From contig CALVQP010000022.1 of assembly GCA_944358225.1 (NCBI GenBank), forward strand, positions 1-16,302: DNA of 16,302 nt. The letters are read 5' to 3'. The notes under the pieces are model-generated. The model searched no databases and had not been told where the DNA came from. It saw only the letters and a program-made list of their open reading frames with translations. The DNA is from an uncultured Bacilli bacterium (GTDB lineage: Bacteria; Bacillota_I; Bacilli_A; RF39; UBA660). The position numbers were made by a program, and so were the translations under genes. Positions 1-6,957 of the stretch are shown in pieces (position 1 is the first letter of the stretch; each line of letters begins with the position of its first letter).

Positions 1-29
1 CACCTCAGTGGAGTATTATATAACATCGA

Positions 30-71
30 GACATTTTCGCAAGTTAACACTTAAGACATTATCACAAATTA
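30..71. repeat. Diverged 17-bp direct repeat, possible insertion-sequence end
   Basis: Two copies of GACATTnTCrCAArTTA lie at 30-46 and 55-71, 25 bp apart, matching at 14 of 17 positions. A third GACATT is at 91-96. Spaced short repeats of this sort occur at the ends of IS21-type insertion sequences and also as regulator-binding arrays. No transposase is visible because the window begins here; frame 1 is open only from base 1 to a TAA at 52-54 (17 codons), too little to identify. The repeat is seen directly; the insertion-sequence reading is a guess. Confidence 0.35.
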
Positions 72-105
72 AACATATAAGTACATCCCTGACATTAATT
101 ATTGC

Positions 106-134
106 TTGACAAATAGATTAAAAAGTAGTAATAT
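106..134 (+). promoter_or_regulatory. Sigma-70-type promoter for the thioester adhesin
   Basis: A perfect -35 box TTGACA (106-111), a 17-base spacer and a -10 box TAATAT (129-134) give a near-consensus housekeeping promoter. The predicted start near 141 leaves a leader of about 48 bases before the gene at 189, with a strong ribosome binding site AGAGGTGGGG at 175-184. It is the strongest-looking promoter in the window. Confidence 0.8.
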
Positions 135-188
135 ACTCGACGAATTTTAAGAAAAGGGTTTATTTAAAGTTCGAAGAGGTGGGGTTTT

Positions 189-1340
189 ATGAAAAAAATA
201 TTGTTTTTAATACTAACATTTTGTTGCACTATAACAGTAGCAGAAGCTAAGTACGCTACAATTAACATTGCTGATGAGAATCAAATTCCAGCTAGCATAA
301 ATGCCACATATGATTCAGCAAAATTAAAAGACGAATTAGTTTATTTTACAGGAGATAGAGCAGGTTGGGCTCCTAAATTAAAATATTTAAAAGGCCAATC
401 AGCTAATCTTAATGCAACTTATGTTTTCTGTCTAACTTATCATACACTAGCACCTAAAGGCTCAATTAATTACACTAAAGCTAGTTATGATTCAGTTGCT
501 AATATGAATAGAATTCGTTATATTATTGAAAACGGTTTTGATCGTGACTATACCAATATGGATGATTTAAAATATGATTATTACATTACCCAAATGGCAA
601 TTTGGCAAGTTCAAGATAATTCCTTTGATATAAGTGGATATACTCCCAAAGATAATTTCCAAGCTACAGTTAAAAATGCTATTATGACTTTAGCAAATAA
701 TGCCAAAAATGCACCTATAGATGAAAATAAAAGAGTAGCTAAGTATGTGCCAAGTAATTCAAGTTATCAGATTATAACACCAGCAGTAATTTATACTATA
801 CCAGAAGAATCAACTCCGGAGGTTCCTAGTGTTCCTACTGTTCCAACAACACCAAGTGATTATAATATAAGTGTTAATATCAGATACAAAGATAATTGTA
901 CTTTAGAATACGTTCAAAATGCTAGAATGCAATTACTTAATAGTTATAATAAAGTTGTTGAAAGTTGGACCTCAAACGGGGAACACATTATCGATGGGTT
1001 AGAACCTGGAAATTATACTATAAAAGATATTACCAATAACGTTACTAAGAAAATAGTGGTTAAAGATACTGAAAAAACTCAAGTTATTACAATGTATGCT
1101 GAAGAAATTTGTGATTTTGAAGACGAGGAAAAACAAGAAACAGAACAGACTCAAGAGACTGAAGAAATAACTGAGGAAACTGAAGAAGTAGTTGAGGAAG
1201 TAACCGTAGAAGAAGAATCTATAATTAATCCTCAAACTGGCGTAATTGGAATATCTTCACTTGTAGCTTTATTAGGTGGATCAACAGGATTATATCGTTA
1301 TGCGCGTAAAAAGGGGAATTTGTTTAAAATAAGACTTTAG
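189..1340 (+). CDS. Thioester-domain surface adhesin with NPQTG sorting signal
   Basis: Secreted, cell-wall-anchored protein of 383 residues. Residues 1-20 are a signal peptide ending AEA. Residues about 25-200 are a thioester domain: Cys81 (YVFCLTY) and Gln135 in the family hallmark TQMAIWQ (134-140) would form the internal Cys-Gln thioester. In characterised Gram-positive homologues this bond reacts with a host amine to attach covalently. A Pro/Thr/Val linker (205-222) leads to a small Ig-like B-type (SpaA/Cna-like) repeat (225-303), a Glu-rich stalk (308-344), then NPQTG (347-351), a hydrophobic segment and a basic tail. NPxTG suits a class B sortase, and one lies at 6916-8472. The ATG at 189 follows a strong ribosome binding site. 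The gene is monocistronic, with its own promoter and a terminator at its stop codon. The target is unknown. Confidence 0.88.
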   Translation: MKKILFLILTFCCTITVAEAKYATINIADENQIPASINATYDSAKLKDELVYFTGDRAGWAPKLKYLKGQSANLNATYVFCLTYHTLAPKGSINYTKASYDSVANMNRIRYIIENGFDRDYTNMDDLKYDYYITQMAIWQVQDNSFDISGYTPKDNFQATVKNAIMTLANNAKNAPIDENKRVAKYVPSNSSYQIITPAVIYTIPEESTPEVPSVPTVPTTPSDYNISVNIRYKDNCTLEYVQNARMQLLNSYNKVVESWTSNGEHIIDGLEPGNYTIKDITNNVTKKIVVKDTEKTQVITMYAEEICDFEDEEKQETEQTQETEEITEETEEVVEEVTVEEESIINPQTGVIGISSLVALLGGSTGLYRYARKKGNLFKIRL

Positions 1341-1354
1341 GTCTTATTTTTTTT
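1326..1354 (+). terminator. Intrinsic terminator overlapping the adhesin stop codon
   Basis: Perfect 10-bp stem AAAATAAGAC (1326-1335) with GTCTTATTTT (1341-1350), 5-base loop, then more T residues to 1354. The 5' arm encodes the last residues of the adhesin and the TAG stop (1338-1340) lies in the loop. Confidence 0.85.
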
Positions 1355-1363
1355 CGTCTCTAA

Positions 1364-1369
1364 TATACT
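1364..1369 (+). promoter_or_regulatory. Possible -10 box for the activase operon
   Basis: TATACT at 1364-1369 sits between the preceding terminator and the ribosome binding site GAGGAG (1376-1381). No convincing -35 box is visible. It fits the short-leader pattern of other genes in the window but is weak alone. Confidence 0.3.
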
Positions 1370-1390
1370 TTAAAAGAGGAGATGAAATAA

Positions 1391-2320
1391 GTGGAATTAA
1401 TAGTCGGCATACCTAGAGCTTTATTATTTTATAAATATAAAGATTTATGGTTACAATTTTTTGCAAACTTAAATATTAAAACAGTTATTAGTCCTAAAAC
1501 AAATAAAGAAATTATTGATAAAGGAAGCTCTTATGTAGTTGATGAAGCTTGTTTATCTTTAAAAATATTTATGGGACATGTGGATCACCTTCAAAATAAA
1601 TGTGATTACCTCTTTATTCCCCGTGTTGCTTGTTTAAATAAAAACGAAAAGATGTGCACAAACTTTTTAGTCCTTTATGATTTAGTCAAAAATACCTTTG
1701 AAGATTGTAAAATACTTATGTACAATGTTGATGTTGAAAATAACGAATACGAATTTGATGGCTTTTTAAAAATCGGTAAAACTCTCGGCTTTTCCTATTT
1801 TAAGACTTTAAGAGCATATCAAAATGCAAAAAAATATGAAAAAGAAAAAAGACGTCAAAAATATTTACTTGAAACCAGGAAATTAAGAAGTCCTCATCTA
1901 AAAATCTTAGTAGTGGCGCATTCTTATAATCTTTATGATGATTTTGTCGGTAAACCGATATTAGAATATTTAGAAAGTCAAAGAATCGCCGCTATTTGTT
2001 CGGATATCACTACTGGTGATGAAAAAGTAAACACATCAATATCTCACAGTATCTATTGGACTTATAATAAAGAACTTATGAAAATTATTGAAGATACTTT
2101 AAATCATATTGACGGTATAATTTTAATATCTACATTTCCTTGTGGCCCTGATTCTTTATGTAATGAACTTATTATTAGAAAAATTAAATCTAAACCAATT
2201 TTATATTTAACCTGTGATAATAATGCTTCAGATACTGGTATCATAACGCGCTTAGAAAGTTTTATCGATATTTTAAAATATAAAAAAGAAAGGAGTACTA
2301 ATGACCAACAATATAATTAG
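1391..2320 (+). CDS. Acyl-CoA dehydratase activase-related protein (DUF2229 family)
   Basis: A 309-residue protein of the CoA-enzyme activase-related family (DUF2229). The start GIPRALLFY and the EACLSLKIFMGH segment (53-63) match the opening blocks of that domain. A C-terminal STFPCGPDSLCNEL block (247-260) and TCDNNASDTGIITRLE (274-289) complete it. Cysteines at 54, 71, 81, 89, 251, 257 and 275 are numerous enough for an Fe-S cluster, but no cluster is proven. In larger fused relatives this region follows an ATPase domain ending in a Cys-rich segment; here it is a separate protein encoded first in the operon. The start is GTG at 1391 behind GAGGAG (1376-1381). It overlaps the next gene by 20 bases, suggesting translational coupling. 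Function is by family only; the activated enzyme is not in the window. Confidence 0.8.
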   Translation: MELIVGIPRALLFYKYKDLWLQFFANLNIKTVISPKTNKEIIDKGSSYVVDEACLSLKIFMGHVDHLQNKCDYLFIPRVACLNKNEKMCTNFLVLYDLVKNTFEDCKILMYNVDVENNEYEFDGFLKIGKTLGFSYFKTLRAYQNAKKYEKEKRRQKYLLETRKLRSPHLKILVVAHSYNLYDDFVGKPILEYLESQRIAAICSDITTGDEKVNTSISHSIYWTYNKELMKIIEDTLNHIDGIILISTFPCGPDSLCNELIIRKIKSKPILYLTCDNNASDTGIITRLESFIDILKYKKERSTNDQQYN

Positions 2321-3368
2321 TTTTCCTCATTTGGGAAATTATAGTATTCCCATTTATTACTTTTTGTCTCATGTTACTAAAAATCCTATTAAAATAGCTC
2401 CACCTATAACCAAAAAAACTTTAGAGCTAGGAAGTAAGTATAGTCCCGATTTTGTTTGCTTGCCTTTTAAATATAATTTAGGAAACTTTATTGAAAGTCT
2501 TGAAGAAGGAGCAAGTATTCTCTTACAAGCTGGAGGCGGTTGTCGATATGGTTATTACGGTGAAGTTCAATGTCAAATATTAAAAGATTTAGGATATGAT
2601 TTTAAATTTGTTTCTTTTTTAGATGATGCTAAATTAAATCCTAAAACAATCTATAAAGCTCTAAAAAGTATAAATCCTAAATTAAGTAAAATAAGATATC
2701 TTTATTACTTAACTACTACGATGTTCATGATAAATTGCTTAGATAAAATAGAAAATTATATTCGTTTAAATATTGGCTTTGAAGTAAAATCTCAAAGTTT
2801 TAAAAATTTAGAAAAAAGGATGCTAAGTGACTTTAAAAAAAGTAAAGGGGTAATATCCATATTAAAAAAATATCGTAAATATAAAAAATTATTTAAATCT
2901 CTTCCTATAAATAAACCTAAAAACTGTCTCAAAATAGGCGTAATTGGGGAGTTGTATACATCTATGGAACAGTTTTCATCTTATTTTATCGAAGAAAATT
3001 TAGCTAAATACAATATTGAAATTAAAAGATATACTAATTTAACTTATCTTCTCATAAAAAAGCAATTTAATTTAAAAAAACTTCTCAAAAAAGCCCGTAA
3101 TTATGTTACTTACGAACTAGGAGCTGATGGTTTAGATAATGTTGCCCGAACAATTGACTTAATAGAAAAAAACTATGATGGTATAGTTCATATTAAACCT
3201 TTTGGTTGTACTCCGGAAATAGGAGCTATTCCGATTATAAATAAAATCTGTAAGCAAAATAAAATGCCGATAATTTACTTTTCTTTTGATTCTCAAACTT
3301 CTGATGAAGGCATTAAAACGCGTTTAGAAGCTTTGGCTGACATGTTAAAAGAAAGAAGGAAAAAATAA
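2301..3368 (+). CDS. CoA-enzyme activase / 2-hydroxyacyl-CoA dehydratase-like protein
   Basis: A 355-residue protein related to the preceding one and to the 2-hydroxyacyl-CoA dehydratase/activase-associated family. Visible family blocks are CLPFKYNLGNFIESL (53-67), GGGCRYGYYGEVQ (78-90), a central GVIGELYT (213-220), and HIKPFGCTPEIGAIPI (297-312) followed by FDSQTSDEGIKTRLEAL (329-345). Conserved Cys53, Cys81 and Cys303 are candidate Fe-S ligands. It corresponds to the C-terminal portion of the long fused activase proteins. ATG at 2301 is preceded by GAAAGGAG (2288-2295), inside the end of the upstream gene. Its TAA shares one base with the ATG of the ATPase gene downstream, so the three are one operon. 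It could act as an electron carrier or a reductase rather than an activator; the sequence does not decide. Confidence 0.78.
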   Translation: MTNNIISFPHLGNYSIPIYYFLSHVTKNPIKIAPPITKKTLELGSKYSPDFVCLPFKYNLGNFIESLEEGASILLQAGGGCRYGYYGEVQCQILKDLGYDFKFVSFLDDAKLNPKTIYKALKSINPKLSKIRYLYYLTTTMFMINCLDKIENYIRLNIGFEVKSQSFKNLEKRMLSDFKKSKGVISILKKYRKYKKLFKSLPINKPKNCLKIGVIGELYTSMEQFSSYFIEENLAKYNIEIKRYTNLTYLLIKKQFNLKKLLKKARNYVTYELGADGLDNVARTIDLIEKNYDGIVHIKPFGCTPEIGAIPIINKICKQNKMPIIYFSFDSQTSDEGIKTRLEALADMLKERRKK

Positions 3369-4315
3369 TGCAAAAATGTTATTTAGGTATAGATATTGGT
3401 TCTATTTCTACTAAAGGTGTTATTATAAATCAAAATAATGATATATTGTATAGTGATTATATTTGGACTGAGGGAAACCCTATTGATGCCGTTAAAAGAC
3501 TTTTAAAATCATTAGAGAAAAATTTTGATAAAGAAAAGTATCAAATAGTAGGTGTGGGTACTACCGGTAGTGCTCGGAAATTAATTGGTACTATATTAAA
3601 TGCTAGTATTATAAAAAATGAAATAACTGCCCATGCTATTGGGACAATTTCCAAATATCCTGATATTAAAACAATTTTAGAAATAGGTGGACAAGATTCC
3701 AAAATTATTCTTGTTGAAGATAAAATAGTTACAGACTATGCGATGAATACTTTATGTGCAGCTGGGACTGGATCTTTTTTATCAAGTCAAGCGAAACGTT
3801 TAAATATTGATGTAAAAGATTTTGGAAATATTGCTTTAACTAGCACTAATCCTACCAAAATAGCAGCTAGATGCACTGTTTTTGCGGAATCAGATTTAGT
3901 ACATAAAGCTCAAATGGGCTATAAAAAAGAAGATATAATTGCAGGCCTTTGTAAAAGTGTTGCCTTAAATTACTTAAATAATGTCGGAAAAGGGAAAAAA
4001 ATAAAATCTCCTATCATATTTCAAGGAGGAGTAAGTAAAAATATTGGCGTAAAAAAAGCATTTGAGAGCTTATTAAAAAAAGAAGTAATTGTCGATGAAA
4101 ATGGACATTTAATGGGAGCTTTAGGAGTAGCCATTTTAGCGCAAAACGAAAAAGAAATTAACTTTGATTTTAATATAACTAACTTAAATTTCACTACTAT
4201 TGGAGTCGAATGTGATAAATGTCCTAATCATTGTGAAATAATAACTATTAGAAAAGATAATAAACTAATTGATGCTTGGGGTAATAGATGCGAAAGAGGA
4301 GCTATCAAAAACTAA
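3368..4315 (+). CDS. Acyl-CoA dehydratase activase ATPase (BadF/BadG/HgdC family)
   Basis: A 315-residue ATPase of the ASKHA fold. In characterised relatives (HgdC) a homodimer bridges one [4Fe-4S] cluster and uses ATP to push a low-potential electron into a 2-hydroxyacyl-CoA dehydratase. Seen here: phosphate loop GIDIGSISTKG (7-17), GVGTTGSAR (62-70), EIGGQDSK (105-112), cluster ligand Cys130 in TLCAAGTGSF, second ligand Cys169 in AARCTVFAESD, and GGVSKN (220-225). Both ligand cysteines keep HgdC spacing. After the ATPase fold comes C282-x2-C285-x3-C289 plus Cys308 (WGNRCERG), an extra Cys-rich tail resembling the linker found before DUF2229 in the fused proteins. It is the third gene of the operon, with an AGAAGGA ribosome binding site and a one-base overlap with the preceding stop. 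No dehydratase subunits are nearby. Confidence 0.87.
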   Translation: MQKCYLGIDIGSISTKGVIINQNNDILYSDYIWTEGNPIDAVKRLLKSLEKNFDKEKYQIVGVGTTGSARKLIGTILNASIIKNEITAHAIGTISKYPDIKTILEIGGQDSKIILVEDKIVTDYAMNTLCAAGTGSFLSSQAKRLNIDVKDFGNIALTSTNPTKIAARCTVFAESDLVHKAQMGYKKEDIIAGLCKSVALNYLNNVGKGKKIKSPIIFQGGVSKNIGVKKAFESLLKKEVIVDENGHLMGALGVAILAQNEKEINFDFNITNLNFTTIGVECDKCPNHCEIITIRKDNKLIDAWGNRCERGAIKN

Positions 4316-4331
4316 TTTTCTTCTTTTTTTT
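4293..4331 (+). terminator. Probable terminator of the activase operon
   Basis: AAAGAGGAG (4293-4301) can pair with TTCTTCTTT (4318-4326) over 9 bp including two G-U pairs, with a 16-base loop holding the TAA stop (4313-4315), followed by T residues to 4331. It is weaker than the other terminators. Confidence 0.5.
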
Positions 4332-4360
4332 GTGTTATTAAATATTTTAACTTCTTGATA

Positions 4361-4369
4361 TGATATAAT
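4361..4369 (+). promoter_or_regulatory. Extended -10 promoter for the glycosyltransferase/methyltransferase pair
   Basis: TGA-TATAAT (4361-4369) is a perfect -10 with the TGn extension, which can compensate for the absence of a recognisable -35. The predicted start near 4376 gives a leader of about 15 bases, immediately before the ribosome binding site AAGGTGAGG (4378-4386). Confidence 0.6.
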
Positions 4370-4390
4370 AATTCAACAAGGTGAGGTATT

Positions 4391-6151
4391 ATGCATAAAG
4401 AACAGTATTTAAGGGCAATTGAGAATATGAATGCTGAATATATAAATTTATATTATTCAAAAGCCTATAGAAGAAAAAGAAGAAATAAAAAAATAAAAAA
4501 CTTAATACATAACTTAGAATTTATTAAGCTATATTATCTGCTTTCCAATTTAGTAATATATCGGTTTATAAAGTATCCTAAAATAACCAAAGATATTGTT
4601 CTAAAAAAACAAAAAAAATCTGGTAAAAAAGTAGTTTATACTTGTATTATAGGAAGATATGACAAATTAGAAGATCCTCTTATAATAACAAAAAACGTTG
4701 ATTATATAGTCTTTTCAGATGAAGAAGATGTAGCTAAAGATTTAAAAGTGTGGCAATTTAAAAGAATTCCTCGCTACATAATCCAACAAGCTCATAATAA
4801 TCCCACTTTAATCAATAGATACATCAAAATGCATCCTCAAGAAGTACTGCCAGATTATGATTTGTCTCTTTATATTGATGGATGCATAAAAATAATTTCT
4901 GATATCGAAGATTGTTTTTATTTAACAAATGCCAAAACAGGTTTAGCTATGCATGATCACTCCAAAAGAGATGATGTTTATCAAGAGGCAAGGGCTTGTA
5001 AATATAGCCATGTCGGTAATAGGAAAAATATAAAAAAACTAGTTAAAAGATATCAAAAAGAAGGCTTTCCTGAAAAATTTGGCTTATTTGAAGCGACATT
5101 TATTGTCTGTGATTTAAATAATCAAAATGCTTCTTTAATTTTAAATTTATGGTGGAATGAATTTATTAAAACTAATACATTACGAGATCAAATGGTTTTT
5201 ACATATATTTTATGGAAAAATAATTATAATTACTCTGATGTTGGGTTACTCGGACCTAGTGCTTCTGAGAATCCTAAATTTCGTCGAAGTGAGCATGATG
5301 TTCCCAAAATTTCGCGAAAAAGGTTTTTAAAAAAAATACTTAAAAAATATCAAAATAAATTTTATCAAAGTTCATTATATATTGATGTAATTAGGGAAGT
5401 AAGGAAAAAAATTAACAGACGTCGCTATCAAGGAACCAGATACGAATGTAATATATGTAACAGTAAATTAAAAAGAATGCTTTATGGCGGTAATATCCCT
5501 ACTGATATAAGTCGTAAAATAATTGGTCTTGATAAAAGACGAAATTACAAATGCCCGGTATGTTTTTCTTTAGATAAAGAACGTCTAATATATTATTATA
5601 TTATCCAATTTACGGACATATTCCAAAAAGAAAATGCTGTATTACAACTTAACGCCGGCAATGAATTAAAAAAGAAATTTAAAAATAATAAAAAAATAGA
5701 CTATTATAGTGTAACGACGTTTAAAAATCAAAATGAACCATTTTTTGATATAACAAATATAAAATTTAAAGATAATACTTTCGATTATATTATATGTAAT
5801 GATTTTTTAGAATACATCGAAGATGAAAAAAAAGCTTTACATGAACTAACAAGAATATTAAAAGCTAATGGTCAGATAATTTTAAGTGTTCCTATATGTA
5901 TAACCAACTTTAAAACTTTTGAAGATGAAAATATTACTTCTAAAGTTGATAGAAAAAAATATTTTGGGCATGAAAACTATGTAAGAATATACGGTAAAGA
6001 CCTAACTACTAGACTTAAAAAATATAATTTGCAAGTTCAAGAATTTACTTTAAAAACACCTCAAAATCGCGAAATACGTCGTAAACATGGACTTTTAGAA
6101 GATGGAATTTTATATATAATTGATAAAAAAAGGAGAGCATGTGATGAATAA
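4391..6151 (+). CDS. Glycosyltransferase-like domain fused to zinc-ribbon methyltransferase
   Basis: A 586-residue two-part protein. Residues 1-75 are very basic. Residues 81-300 resemble the DUF616/TOD1-MUCI70 glycosyltransferase-like family: VVYTCIIGRYDKLEDP (81-96), VDYIVFSD (103-110), SLYIDGCIKI (159-168, a candidate nucleotide-sugar/metal site), then GLFEATFIVCD (231-241) and RDQMVF (265-270). After a basic linker come CNIC (353-356) and CPVC (388-391), a four-Cys zinc site. A class I S-adenosylmethionine-dependent methyltransferase domain follows (415-580), with LQLNAGNELKKKF in place of motif I, DNTFDYIICNDFLEYIED (461-478) and LKANGQIILSVP (490-501). The glycine-rich motif I is degenerate, so activity is uncertain. 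No signal peptide or transmembrane segment, so probably cytoplasmic, perhaps modifying a surface glycan precursor. It overlaps the next gene by 8 bases. Confidence 0.75.
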   Translation: MHKEQYLRAIENMNAEYINLYYSKAYRRKRRNKKIKNLIHNLEFIKLYYLLSNLVIYRFIKYPKITKDIVLKKQKKSGKKVVYTCIIGRYDKLEDPLIITKNVDYIVFSDEEDVAKDLKVWQFKRIPRYIIQQAHNNPTLINRYIKMHPQEVLPDYDLSLYIDGCIKIISDIEDCFYLTNAKTGLAMHDHSKRDDVYQEARACKYSHVGNRKNIKKLVKRYQKEGFPEKFGLFEATFIVCDLNNQNASLILNLWWNEFIKTNTLRDQMVFTYILWKNNYNYSDVGLLGPSASENPKFRRSEHDVPKISRKRFLKKILKKYQNKFYQSSLYIDVIREVRKKINRRRYQGTRYECNICNSKLKRMLYGGNIPTDISRKIIGLDKRRNYKCPVCFSLDKERLIYYYIIQFTDIFQKENAVLQLNAGNELKKKFKNNKKIDYYSVTTFKNQNEPFFDITNIKFKDNTFDYIICNDFLEYIEDEKKALHELTRILKANGQIILSVPICITNFKTFEDENITSKVDRKKYFGHENYVRIYGKDLTTRLKKYNLQVQEFTLKTPQNREIRRKHGLLEDGILYIIDKKRRACDE

Positions 6152-6899
6152 CTTGTATACCGATATTAACGGAAAAACAATCGATTTATCTCTTTTAAAT
6201 TTTGAACAGTTGCAGCAATTAAATTATCAAGAAGAAACTTATTTTGCACAAGAAATAAAAAAATTAGTTCCCTTTTCTAAGAAAAGAAATTTATATCTAC
6301 AAAAATCATACGAAAAAATTATGACTATTGCCCGTTATAAACGAAAATTTACGAAAAATAATCATAATGGAGTAAATAATGCTACCATAGACTTAGTTGA
6401 AGAGATAATTGATGAGTTTTATCAAAAAAAGGATCAAGTGCTATTTTATGAAGCTGGAGTAGGTACAGGCTATTTATTAAGAAGTATTGTGGATGAAAAA
6501 ATAACTATTTTAGGGTGTGATGTTTTTTTATCAAAAGAGGCTAAAAGTCTCAATCAACAATATTTTAATATAACAGGAGTTGAAGATAATTTATATGATG
6601 CTTTAGATCAAGTTCCCGATAATTCTATTGATATTTTCTACGCTGATAATGTTTTAGAACACATAGTTGATGATGAATATGAAAAAACTTGTGAAAAAAT
6701 AGCTCAAAAAATAGCCCCAGGTGGTATAGCGATAATAATTATTCCTAATCCATATAACGGTCCTCGTGATATTACTAAGTTAAATTCCAAAGCTAGCAAA
6801 ATTAAAAGATTATTAGAACCATTATTTCGTAAACAAAAAAAGAAAGGATTAAGACATTTAATTTTTAAAAGATTAGGCTATGATATATATATATTTTAA
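6144..6899 (+). CDS. Class I SAM-dependent methyltransferase
   Basis: A 251-residue Rossmann methyltransferase. Motif I is FYEAGVGTGYLL (101-112), the acidic end of strand 2 is LGCDVF (123-128), and post-motif blocks are DNSIDIFYADNVLEH (159-173) and IAPGGIAIIIIPNPYNGPRD (190-209). The preferred start is ATG 6144, eight bases after AGGAG (6131-6135); an in-frame TTG at 6120 lies upstream of the ribosome binding site and GTG 6141 is too close. The start overlaps the stop of the fusion gene upstream, so the two are translationally coupled and may modify the same substrate. After the GPRD block the protein ends within about 40 residues on a basic helix, lacking the last strands expected of the fold. 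This could be a naturally short form or a 3'-eroded gene; no obvious frameshift was identified. Substrate unknown. Confidence 0.7.
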   Translation: MNNLYTDINGKTIDLSLLNFEQLQQLNYQEETYFAQEIKKLVPFSKKRNLYLQKSYEKIMTIARYKRKFTKNNHNGVNNATIDLVEEIIDEFYQKKDQVLFYEAGVGTGYLLRSIVDEKITILGCDVFLSKEAKSLNQQYFNITGVEDNLYDALDQVPDNSIDIFYADNVLEHIVDDEYEKTCEKIAQKIAPGGIAIIIIPNPYNGPRDITKLNSKASKIKRLLEPLFRKQKKKGLRHLIFKRLGYDIYIF

Positions 6900-6902
6900 G
6901 AA

Positions 6903-6957
6903 AAAAATAAACGCTTTATCTAATCATGACAGCATGAACAACTAAGCGTTTATTTTT
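6903..6957. terminator. Bidirectional terminator between convergent genes
   Basis: Perfect 14-bp inverted repeat AAAAATAAACGCTT (6903-6916) and AAGCGTTTATTTTT (6944-6957). The 27-base loop itself contains a small hairpin TCATG/CATGA (6924-6937). On the minus strand the stem is followed by seven T residues, so it should stop sortase transcription; on the plus strand the T-rich arm can stop the methyltransferase operon. One arm is inside the sortase gene and spans the codon of its predicted catalytic Arg. Confidence 0.75.

Noticed and set aside
2..106. Open frame 2 at the left edge, about 35 codons
   Set aside because: It has no visible start, no recognisable motif, and overlaps the repeats and promoter; AT-rich DNA gives such frames by chance.
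1130..1215. Repetitive Glu/Thr codons in the adhesin as a possible tandem repeat
   Set aside because: The units are irregular and low in complexity; it reads as an acidic stalk, not a defined repeat array.
999..1235. Open frame on the minus strand within the adhesin gene
   Set aside because: It is antisense to the Glu-rich stalk; its Phe/Ser-rich translation is the complement of Glu/Lys codons, with no ribosome binding site.
6120..6143. In-frame TTG start eight codons upstream for the second methyltransferase
   Set aside because: The ribosome binding site AGGAG at 6131-6135 lies downstream of it and is well placed for ATG 6144.
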